64,000 nucleotides of DNA from Kitasatospora cinereorecta (lineage in GTDB: Bacteria; Actinomycetota; Actinomycetes; Streptomycetales; Streptomycetaceae): the NCBI RefSeq assembly GCF_024172095.1, contig NZ_JAMZDX010000002.1:930001-994000 (forward strand). The letters run 5' to 3'. Positions within the stretch are counted from its first letter, which is position 1. Each line of letters begins with the position of its first letter. Below, one piece after another: positions 51,109-58,299 of this stretch. Below the pieces are notes generated by a model. The model had not been told where the DNA came from, ran no database searches, and was given only the letters and a program-made list of their open reading frames with translations. Both the position numbers and the translations under genes were made by a program.

Positions 51109-51914
51109 CCGTCGAGGAACGGGCTGCGGACCTGCTGCGCCAGGCGCGGTCGCGGCTGCTGAGCGGTGACGTGGCCGCGGCCCGCACCCTGCTGGAACGG
51201 GCCGGCGAGGAGTGGCTCGCCGCCGGCGACGCCGCCGAGCAGGCACGCTGCAACGCCCTCGCCGCGACGCTGGCTCGCTACCAGCAGCGCTCGGCCGAGC
51301 GCGCCGACCAGCCCGCCCCGGAGCAACGGCAGGCTCGGCTGCTGGTGGCGGCCGGGCGCGCCGACGAGGCGACCGAGGTGCTGCTGCGCGCGTCGGCCGC
51401 GCTGGCGGCCGGTGGCGCCGTCGCCGAGGGCGCCCGCCTGTTGGCCGAGGGCGTGGTGCTGCTGCAGGCCACCGGGCAGGGCGACGCCGCGCAGCGGCTG
51501 AGCGCCGAGGCCGAGATTCTGGCGGCAGCCGCCCGGAACCACGCGGTGTCGGCCGAACTCGCCCTGCTGGCGGCCGGACGCGCAATCGAGGAGCGGGACC
51601 TCGAGGCCGCCGTGGCCCATGCCGAGCGGAGCCGTGTCGAGTCGCTCGCCGGACGATCCGTCGGCGGTTACACCGCCGCCGTGATCGCGCTCGCCGAACT
51701 CGCCGACGCACGCGGCGACCTGAAGGGTTCGTACGGCGTCCTCGCCACGGGCTGGGTGACGACGGCCGACCTGGTCGGCGCCGACCTGGCCAGGACCGCC
51801 TTCGAACCTTTGCTGCTGGCGATGCGCCGACGCTGGGGCGGCGCGCGCTTCGACGCGGCGCGGGCGGCGTACGAGACCGAACGGCGCGCGATCCTCCGCG
51901 GGGAGGCGCCATGA
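51105..51914 (+). CDS. TPR-like helical protein of the CIS locus
   Basis: A 269-residue, almost wholly helical protein starting at ATG 51105 (AGAGGTGGG upstream), overlapping the ATPase stop. Repeats of about 34-38 residues (LLSGDVAAARTLLERAGEEWLAAGD, LLVAAGRADEATEVLLRASAALAAGG, ARNHAVSAELALLAAGRAIEERD) give a TPR-like solenoid. There is no membrane segment or signal. A chaperone or adaptor role for cargo loading is an inference from its place between the ATPase and the large effector candidate. Confidence 0.7.
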   Translation: MTVEERAADLLRQARSRLLSGDVAAARTLLERAGEEWLAAGDAAEQARCNALAATLARYQQRSAERADQPAPEQRQARLLVAAGRADEATEVLLRASAALAAGGAVAEGARLLAEGVVLLQATGQGDAAQRLSAEAEILAAAARNHAVSAELALLAAGRAIEERDLEAAVAHAERSRVESLAGRSVGGYTAAVIALAELADARGDLKGSYGVLATGWVTTADLVGADLARTAFEPLLLAMRRRWGGARFDAARAAYETERRAILRGEAP

Positions 51915-51982
51915 CGCCCGGCCCCGGCCCCGGCGGCCGGCGTCGGGACCGGCGGGGGAGGGCTCAGCCGTGGCGGGAGTGA
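51911..51982 (+). CDS. 23-codon Arg-rich micro-ORF before the effector candidate
   Basis: The ATG at 51911 overlaps the TPR gene stop as ATGA. The frame ends at 51982, past the GTG of the next gene at 51970, so it overlaps it by 13 bases. The peptide is basic (GGRRRDRRGRAQPWRE). It may only serve to carry ribosomes to the next gene. Confidence 0.25.
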   Translation: MTPGPGPGGRRRDRRGRAQPWRE

Positions 51983-54900
51983 CCGATCGTCAGAGTGCCG
52001 GTGCCGAGGAGGCGCCGAGCAGGCGCCAGGCCCCCTCGACGGACGGGCCTGCCGCACGGAGCCCGGAGGCGGCCCTGCACGAGCTGCAGAGCGCGGTCGG
52101 AAACTCCGGCATGGCGGCCGTCGCCCGCGGCCACGACCCCGCCGGGGTCGCAGCCGCCCTGGGGGCCGCTCCGGGAGCGACCACGGCGGCCGGGCCGGTC
52201 CCCGGTCCCGGTGCGCCGGCGCCCGGCGGGGCCGGGCCGGATCTGATCGACGCCGAACTGGCGGAGCACCAGCAGTGGGGCGCGGCCGCCGCGCAGGTCG
52301 GAGCCGCCGGCTCCGGGGACCGGGCCGCTTTCATCGCCACCGCGGTCGGGGCGGGTGCCGTCGAGGGCTTCGACAGCGGCTTCGTCACCGGGCTGGTGCT
52401 GGCCATCGGGACACACGCGGCCGAGCAGGGGCTCGCCGAACTCGCCGGAGTCGCCATCCCCGGCGTCGGACAGGTGATCGGCGGCGCCATGTCGGCCTAC
52501 GCACTGGTCACCGGCTGGGACCGGAACGCGGCTGCGATCTCCCATGCGGGTGAGGGCCGGTCCGGCTACGAGGTGGCGGCCAACGACATCGAGGCGATCT
52601 GTGCCGTCCTCGACATCGAGTCCAACCTGATCAACGTGATGGCCGGCCTGGTCGGCCTGGTCGCGGTCGGGGCCGCCGCCGCCACCCTGCTCACGCTCGG
52701 CGCCTTCGCCCCGCTCGCCGCGGCGGCCGGGTCCATCGCCCTCGAACTCGGCGTCGTCGGGGGGATCATCGGGCTGGTCAAGATGGCGCTCCAGCCGCTC
52801 GTCCTGCTCTTCCGGTCCCTGCACACCTTCACCAGCCAGGCCGACCCGCGAGAGATCGAGGGCCAGGGCGCCGCGCTCGAGGAGAGCGGGAAGGAACTTG
52901 GCGGAGCGCTCGGCGGACTGGCCGGTGCGGCGGTGGCGGGCCCCGGACACGCCGAGACCGAGGAACACGTACCGGTCGGCGAGGAGCCGCCCGTCCCCGG
53001 ACACTCCGAGGCGCCCGTCGAGCCGCTCGTCATCGAGGCCGAGCCGATCCCGGCGACCGCCGAGGAGCCCGTGGTCGGCATCGGCGAGGAACCCTCGACC
53101 GGGGTGAGCGGGGAGCCCGGCACGGAGGCGCTGCCCGGTGAGGCAGGCGGCGCGGCGGCCGAGCTGCCGGCCGCTGCGGAGGCGGCGCCCGAGCCGGTGT
53201 CGGAACCCCTCCCCGAGCCCGTCCCCGAGCCCGTCCCCGAGCCGGTGTCGGAGCCGGTGACCGCCGAAGCCCCGGCCGAGGAGCCCGCAGCCCCCGGTAC
53301 GTCCGAGGCCGAGGCCGCGCCGAACGAAGGAGCCACGCCGAGCGAGGAAGCCGCACCGGTTGAGGAGCCCGCACCGGCGGCGGAGGAGAACGCCAGCGGC
53401 TCAGCGACCGATGACGACATCTGGCCGGAGGAGTACAACGTTCCGAGCGCACCGGAACCGCCGGTGGAGATCACCCTCTCCCGCGAGCGGGCCGACGCCA
53501 TGCTGGCGCTGGCGGAGAGCGGCGACGCGCGGGGCCTCGCCACCGACCCGGAACTCTTCGGGCTGTACGAGGACGCGATGGCCCGTCGCCGCCCGGGCCC
53601 GATGGGCGATCCGCGGCCGGAGTTCAACAACCTGCGGAACCGGCTGGACCTGCCGTCCGGGTGGGAAGGCCCGATCCACCACGAGCAGTTCCCGATCCAC
53701 GAGAACGCCGACCTGGCGACCGACGCCTCCAACCTCTACGCCACCCGCACCGGTTCGACAGCCCACCGCGACTTCCACCGCGCGTTCGGCGCCGAGGGCC
53801 GCCCGTACTCGCAGATGCATCCGGGCTTCGAGGAACCGGGCATCCAGAACCTGTTCGACTTCGCGAACACGGCGGCGCCGCCAGGTACGGCGGGTGCCCC
53901 GGCCGGGGCGACGACGGCCTCGGGCAGCGGATCGGCGACCGCGTCCGGTACCGCTGCGGTTCCCGTGGAGGTGCCGGTGTCGGAGCCTCTGGCTCCGGTG
54001 GAACCGGCGGTGCCGGAGGCCGGGGTCACTGTGCCGGAACCGGCCGCCGAGAGCACGGCGACGGACGCTGCGGCTCCCTCGGAGGTGCCTGCAACCGACC
54101 CGGCGCCTCCTGCGGAGGTGCCGGAGTCGGAGGCCGCGATGCCTGCGGAAGCGCCGGTCGTCGCCGAGCTGCCGGAGGCCGGTGCGGCCGCGCCGGAGCC
54201 GGTGGCCGAGTCCACGCCCGCCGACGCTACGGGTCCGGCCGGGAGCACCGCCGCGGAGCCCGCACCGCCCGCCCGGGTCCGGGTGGCGGTGGATCCCGGC
54301 GAGGCGGCGGCGCCACCGCGCATCCGGGTGGCGGTGGACCCGGAGGACGGCGGTCCACCTGTGCGGATCCGGGTGGCGGTCGAGCCGTCGGAGGTTCCGT
54401 CGGAGCTCCCGCCCGAGCCGGCCGCACCGGGTCATCCCGCGCCCAGGGTCCGGGTCGACGTCACCCCGAGGCTGCGGGTCGATCCAGGCCTGGCCGGCGA
54501 GAGTGCGGAGGCGGCCGAGGCGGCGGAGCGGCCGCCCGGCCTCCTGCGGATGCGGCTGCCGCTGCCGGGAGCCGGCTCCCCGGTCGTGGAGTCGGTCGAT
54601 CCGCACTACCAGCCGCCCCCGGGCAGCCGGGAGCAGCTCGACCGGATGACCCGTGACATCGACCGCCTCGAGGGCGCGAGCCGGCAGGCCTCGCAGCGCC
54701 AGGCCGAGGCCCGCCACGTGGGCCAGGCGGCCCAGGCGCAGACCCAGCAGGTGCAGCAGACCCAGCAGCACATCGCCGAGGGAACGGCGACGACCCAGGG
54801 ACACCAGGACCAGGTGCGGGAGCGTGAGCAGGCGAACCAGCAGCGCGTCCAGCAGCACGAGCAGGGCGGGGAGCACGTGGACCAGGCGAGTTCCCAACTC

Positions 54901-55440
54901 GCCGGGATCGCCACGCTGGAGACCCTGCTCGCCGGATGGACCGGGTTCACGGGTGTGGTGCTGCAGTTCTCGGACGTCATGCCCGACAGCGCGGTCACCG
55001 CGTTCCAGGGCATGAACCGGGACTCCCGGCAGTTCATGGCGAGGCTGGTGGAGACCCGGGCGGCGGTCTCCGGCCAGCAGGCCCAGCGACCGGCCCAGGG
55101 ACAGGAGATCGCCCGGACCGGGGAGCGGATCGCCGGGGTCGGCGAACGGGCGACCGCGACACAGGACCGGTTCGCCCAGGCCGGGCAGGACGGTGCCCGC
55201 CTGGCGGACGAGAACCGGCGGCACCTCGCACTCGCCACCCAGGACGAGCAGCGGGCGGCCGCCCAGGCGGGCCGGGCGGGCGACTCCGCGGCCGGGCTGC
55301 GGGAGCGGCGTGACGCCCTCCAGGAACGGATGACCGCCTGGGCGGTCCAGCACCGCGAGGACCGGGCGCGGGCGGTCGACGAGGCCGCGCGCGGCCTGGA
55401 GGAGCGGGGGCTGCGGGTGACGCGCCGGCCGCAGCGCTGA
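51970..55440 (+). CDS. 1156-residue multidomain protein, candidate CIS effector
   Basis: Starts at GTG 51970 behind GGGGAGGG. In order: a short N-terminal part with ELQSAVGNSGMAAVAR, the LQ-GN motif shared with the DUF4157 protein; two hydrophobic Gly/Ala-rich blocks (about 115-185 and 217-285) that could insert in membrane; a Pro/Glu/Ala linker (320-475); a folded central domain (about 495-640) with H570-H571-E, N588 and H599-x3-H603, a spacing like that of His-Me finger nucleases; a linker with repeats of RxRVAVDP (about 768-840); and a Gln-rich coiled coil and helical end (about 880-1156). A loaded toxin is the likeliest role; the nuclease idea is tentative. Confidence 0.65.
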   Translation: MAGVTDRQSAGAEEAPSRRQAPSTDGPAARSPEAALHELQSAVGNSGMAAVARGHDPAGVAAALGAAPGATTAAGPVPGPGAPAPGGAGPDLIDAELAEHQQWGAAAAQVGAAGSGDRAAFIATAVGAGAVEGFDSGFVTGLVLAIGTHAAEQGLAELAGVAIPGVGQVIGGAMSAYALVTGWDRNAAAISHAGEGRSGYEVAANDIEAICAVLDIESNLINVMAGLVGLVAVGAAAATLLTLGAFAPLAAAAGSIALELGVVGGIIGLVKMALQPLVLLFRSLHTFTSQADPREIEGQGAALEESGKELGGALGGLAGAAVAGPGHAETEEHVPVGEEPPVPGHSEAPVEPLVIEAEPIPATAEEPVVGIGEEPSTGVSGEPGTEALPGEAGGAAAELPAAAEAAPEPVSEPLPEPVPEPVPEPVSEPVTAEAPAEEPAAPGTSEAEAAPNEGATPSEEAAPVEEPAPAAEENASGSATDDDIWPEEYNVPSAPEPPVEITLSRERADAMLALAESGDARGLATDPELFGLYEDAMARRRPGPMGDPRPEFNNLRNRLDLPSGWEGPIHHEQFPIHENADLATDASNLYATRTGSTAHRDFHRAFGAEGRPYSQMHPGFEEPGIQNLFDFANTAAPPGTAGAPAGATTASGSGSATASGTAAVPVEVPVSEPLAPVEPAVPEAGVTVPEPAAESTATDAAAPSEVPATDPAPPAEVPESEAAMPAEAPVVAELPEAGAAAPEPVAESTPADATGPAGSTAAEPAPPARVRVAVDPGEAAAPPRIRVAVDPEDGGPPVRIRVAVEPSEVPSELPPEPAAPGHPAPRVRVDVTPRLRVDPGLAGESAEAAEAAERPPGLLRMRLPLPGAGSPVVESVDPHYQPPPGSREQLDRMTRDIDRLEGASRQASQRQAEARHVGQAAQAQTQQVQQTQQHIAEGTATTQGHQDQVREREQANQQRVQQHEQGGEHVDQASSQLAGIATLETLLAGWTGFTGVVLQFSDVMPDSAVTAFQGMNRDSRQFMARLVETRAAVSGQQAQRPAQGQEIARTGERIAGVGERATATQDRFAQAGQDGARLADENRRHLALATQDEQRAAAQAGRAGDSAAGLRERRDALQERMTAWAVQHREDRARAVDEAARGLEERGLRVTRRPQR
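54270..54490 (+). repeat. Imperfect coding repeat RVRVAVDP in the effector candidate
   Basis: The 15-base core CGGGTGGCGGTGGAT or a close variant occurs three times between about 54285 and 54390, encoding RVAVDP or RVAVEP, followed by two weaker units (RVDVTP, RVDP). It lies in the linker between the central domain and the coiled coil. Confidence 0.6.
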
Positions 55441-55448
55441 CCGGGTCG

Positions 55449-55477
55449 GCCCGGCTGCCTCTTCGGGCAGGCCGGGC
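55449..55477 (+). terminator. Terminator between effector candidate and structural CIS genes
   Basis: GCCCGGCTGCC and GGCAGGCCGGGC form a stem of 11 pairs with one bulged base around a short loop, eight bases after the effector stop. It implies that the sheath gene starts a separate transcript. Confidence 0.7.
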
Positions 55478-55564
55478 TACCCGAAGCGCCGTACGTCCGG
55501 TCATGACCTTGGTCCGCGGCCACGGCAGGCTGGGCCTGACCGGACGGGCCGAAGGGGGATGCGC

Positions 55565-57130
55565 ATGCCGTCGTACAAGTCGCCGGGCGTCTACGTCGAA
55601 GAGGTCGAGGCGGGTTCGCGACCGATCGAGGGCGTGGGGACGGCGGTGGCCGCCTTCGTCGGGCTGGCCGAGAACGGGCCGTACAACGCGCCGACGCTGG
55701 TGACCAACTGGAGCCAGTACACGCGGGAGTTCGGCGACTTCATCGACGGCTCGTACCTGGCGCACGCGGTGTACGCGTACTTCCTGAACGGTGGCGGCGC
55801 CTGCTACGTGGTGCGGATCGGGGCGCCGGCCGGGGCCGAGTCCGGGGTGTCGGCCGTCGAGGGCGGCAGGCGCGGGGCGAAGGCCGCGCTGCCGGCCGGA
55901 CCGCGGGTGGCTCTGGACGGCTTCCGGGTCGCCGCGCTGGAGGGATCGGGCGAGGGCCTGGTCGTCGAAGTGGCCGACGCGGGCGGGGAGTCGCCGGCGG
56001 AGGAGGCGTTCACGCTGCGGGTCCGGCGGGGCGAACAGGTCGAGGAGACCTTCGACGTCTCGGCCAAGCGCAGCCAGCGCAGCTACGTGGTGACGGTGGT
56101 CCGGGAGCGCTCGCGGCTGATCGTGGTCGAGGAGGCGGCCCCGGCGGGCGCGCTCGCCAGGCCCGGCAACCAGACGGTCGCGGTGCCGCCCGCCCCGGCC
56201 CCGGCGGCCGCGCAGAGCGAGCCGACCCCGGGCGAGTACGTCGGCAGCGCGCAGGACCGGACCGGTTTCGCGGGCCTGGAGGCGATCGACGAGATCACCA
56301 TGCTGGCCGTCCCGGACCTGATGAGCGCGTACGAGCGGGGCGCGCTGGACGCCGAGCAGGTCAAGGCGGTGCAGCTCGCGATGATCGCCCACTGCGAGCT
56401 GATGGGCAATCGGATCGCGATCCTCGACCCGCTGCCGGACCTGAGTCCGCAGCAGGTGAAGGAGTGGCGCCAGGTCGGGGCCGGCTACGACTCCAAGTAC
56501 GCGGCGCTGTACTACCCGTGGATCAAGGTCGCGGACCCGGCGACCAAGCGCAACCGCTTCGTGCCGCCGAGCGGTGCGATGGCCGGGGTCTGGGCGCGCA
56601 ACGACGACACCCGCGGGGTGCACAAGGCGCCCGCCAACGAGGTGGTGCGCGGTGCGATCGAGCTGCCGGTCAACCTGACCAAGATCGAGCACGACCAGCT
56701 CAACCCGATCGGGGTGAACTGCATCCGGTTCTTCCCCGGCCGCGGCATCCGGGTGTGGGGAGCGCGGACGCTGTCCTCCGACGCGAGCTGGCGCTACCTG
56801 AACGTCCGGCGGCTCTTCAACTACCTGGAGGAGTCCATCCTGATGGGCACCCAGTGGGTGGTGTTCGAGCCCAACGACGACGCGCTGTGGGCCAGGATCC
56901 GGCGGACCATCTCGGCGTTCCTGGTCAACGAGTGGCGCAAGGGCGCACTGTTCGGGCTCACCCCGGACGAGGCGTTCTACGTCAAGTGCGACCGGGAGAC
57001 CAACCCGGCGGAGGGGATCGACGCGGGCGAGGTGGTCTGCGAGATCGGCATCGCGCCGGTGAAGCCGGCCGAGTTCGTCATCTTCCGGCTTTCCCAGTTC
57101 TCCGGCGGCAACAGTCTGGTCGACGAGTGA
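55565..57130 (+). CDS. Contractile tail sheath protein
   Basis: A 521-residue sheath protein. The ATG at 55565 is preferred over the one two codons upstream because AAGGGGG is then seven bases away. The N-terminus MPSYKSPGVYVEEVEAGSRPIEGVGTAVAAFVG is the typical sheath opening. The C-terminal half holds the conserved core: YYPWIKVADP, RFVPPSGAMAGVWARNDDTRGVHKAPANE, and ARTLSSDASWRYLNVRRLFNYLEESI. An insertion domain lies at about 85-230. In a CIS it contracts around the tube to fire it. First structural gene after the terminator. Confidence 0.96.
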   Translation: MPSYKSPGVYVEEVEAGSRPIEGVGTAVAAFVGLAENGPYNAPTLVTNWSQYTREFGDFIDGSYLAHAVYAYFLNGGGACYVVRIGAPAGAESGVSAVEGGRRGAKAALPAGPRVALDGFRVAALEGSGEGLVVEVADAGGESPAEEAFTLRVRRGEQVEETFDVSAKRSQRSYVVTVVRERSRLIVVEEAAPAGALARPGNQTVAVPPAPAPAAAQSEPTPGEYVGSAQDRTGFAGLEAIDEITMLAVPDLMSAYERGALDAEQVKAVQLAMIAHCELMGNRIAILDPLPDLSPQQVKEWRQVGAGYDSKYAALYYPWIKVADPATKRNRFVPPSGAMAGVWARNDDTRGVHKAPANEVVRGAIELPVNLTKIEHDQLNPIGVNCIRFFPGRGIRVWGARTLSSDASWRYLNVRRLFNYLEESILMGTQWVVFEPNDDALWARIRRTISAFLVNEWRKGALFGLTPDEAFYVKCDRETNPAEGIDAGEVVCEIGIAPVKPAEFVIFRLSQFSGGNSLVDE

Positions 57131-57141
57131 CCGGCCGCGCC

Positions 57142-57177
57142 GGCTTCCGATCCGGCTTCCGATTCGGCTCCCGATCC
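57142..57177 (+). repeat. Three 12-bp tandem repeats between sheath and tube genes
   Basis: GGCTTCCGATCC (57142-57153), GGCTTCCGATTC (57154-57165) and GGCTCCCGATCC (57166-57177) follow without a gap, 12 bases after the sheath stop. They may set the spacing or the relative output of the two genes. The same motif is not seen elsewhere here. Confidence 0.65.
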
Positions 57178-57224
57178 GTTCCCCGTCCGTGAGCCGCAGG
57201 GCGGCAGAAGGCGAGTAGGTGGTC

Positions 57225-57668
57225 ATGGCACTGCCCGACATGGATTCCTCCGTCGGCCACTCCTTCGGCCTGGAGTTCGACGGAGTGGTGATCAAGCAGA
57301 TCAACGAGGTCAGCGGCCTGAAGATGGAACAGGACGTGATCGAGCTCAAGCAGAACACCGCCGACGGCAAGTACGTGCTGAAGAAGCTTCCCGGCCGCCC
57401 CAAGGCCGGCGAGGTCACCCTCACCCGGGGCCTGACCGCGGACAACAGCTTCGAGAAGTGGATCAAGGACTCCCGGTTCGGCAAGATGGGACAGGTCCGC
57501 AAGGGCGGCGCGATCATCGTCTTCGACTACGAGGGCCGGCCGATCAAGCGCTACACCCTGGTCAACGCCTGGCCCAAGAGCCTGGAGATCGGCTCGCTCA
57601 AGGCCGGTGACACCAACGTGCTCACGGAGAAGATCGTGATCACGTACGAGCAGATGGACGTCAGCTGA
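57225..57668 (+). CDS. Inner tube protein 1
   Basis: A 147-residue T4 gp19-like tube protein. ATG 57225 is chosen two codons inside the frame, after TAGGTGG. The pattern FGLEFDGVVIKQINEVSGLKMEQDVIELKQNTADGKYVLKKLPGRPKAGEVTLTRG and the end TNVLTEKIVITYEQMDVS are the conserved tube fold that stacks as hexameric rings inside the sheath. A high rate of expression is expected. A second, divergent tube protein is encoded at 60933. Confidence 0.95.
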   Translation: MALPDMDSSVGHSFGLEFDGVVIKQINEVSGLKMEQDVIELKQNTADGKYVLKKLPGRPKAGEVTLTRGLTADNSFEKWIKDSRFGKMGQVRKGGAIIVFDYEGRPIKRYTLVNAWPKSLEIGSLKAGDTNVLTEKIVITYEQMDVS

Positions 57669-57675
57669 GGCCGGG

Positions 57676-58140
57676 ATGCGTCGACGGATCACCGCCTCCG
57701 CGGAGGCCGAGGCCGCCCCGGCGGCCCCACCGAAACCAGCCGCCACCACCGACCGGGACACCGGGGACCGGATGCGCACCGAGTTCACCTTCGAGCTGCC
57801 GCGAGGCTACGTCGACGACTCCGGGCAGGTGCACCGGGCCGGCGTGATGCGTCTCGCCACCGCGCGGGACGAACTGGTGCCGCTGCGCGACGACCGGGTC
57901 CGCGAGAACCCGGCCTACCTCTCGGTCGTGCTTCTGGGCCGGGTGGTCACCAGGATCGGAACCGTGACGGACGTGCACGCCGGCGTCATCGAGGACCTGT
58001 TCGCCTCCGACCTGGCCTTCCTTCAGGACTTCTACCGGCGCATCAACGCCGAGGGCCACACCCGGGCCCAGGTCACCTGCCCGTCCTGCGCCTGCGACTT
58101 CGCCGTCGACCTCTCCGGCGGCCGCCTGGGGGAATCGTGA
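57676..58140 (+). CDS. CIS assembly protein with Cys-x2-Cys motif
   Basis: A 154-residue protein, seven bases after the tube gene. A 30-residue Ala-rich tail precedes a domain that starts RTEFTFELPRGYVDDSGQVHRAGVMRLATARDE and contains LLGRVVTRIGTVT and ASDLAFLQDFYRRINAEG. It ends in CPSCACDFAVDL, half of a zinc ribbon. The domain is common after the tube gene in CIS loci and in phages, where it is annotated as a tail assembly or connector protein. Its stop overlaps the small DUF6760 gene as GTGA. Confidence 0.8.
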   Translation: MRRRITASAEAEAAPAAPPKPAATTDRDTGDRMRTEFTFELPRGYVDDSGQVHRAGVMRLATARDELVPLRDDRVRENPAYLSVVLLGRVVTRIGTVTDVHAGVIEDLFASDLAFLQDFYRRINAEGHTRAQVTCPSCACDFAVDLSGGRLGES

Positions 58141-58292
58141 CGTACGCGACCGAGCGCCTGTACGAGGAGGTCGCGTACGTCGCCTACCACTTCCACTGGG
58201 GGCTGGACTCCATCCTCGACCTGGAACACCCGGAACGGCTCCGCTACGTGGCACAAATCGCCAGGCTGAACAGCCTCGCCCCGGGGCGGTGA
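58137..58292 (+). CDS. DUF6760-type small CIS protein (51 residues)
   Basis: A 51-residue protein starting with GTG at 58137, overlapping the previous stop, and ending with TGA at 58290-58292. Key residues are YEEVAYVAYHFHWGLD, then ILDLEHPERLRYVAQIARLN. This short helical sequence with YHFHW and DLEHxxR is conserved among actinobacterial CIS loci directly after the Cys-x2-Cys protein, where it is called DUF6760. Size and coupling suggest that it is a partner of that protein. Gene prediction may miss it because of its length. Confidence 0.85.
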   Translation: MTYATERLYEEVAYVAYHFHWGLDSILDLEHPERLRYVAQIARLNSLAPGR

Positions 58293-58299
58293 GGACACG

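Noticed and set aside
55034..57517. 827-codon frame antisense to the sheath gene
   Set aside because: No recognisable domain, and the plus strand encodes a full sheath protein.
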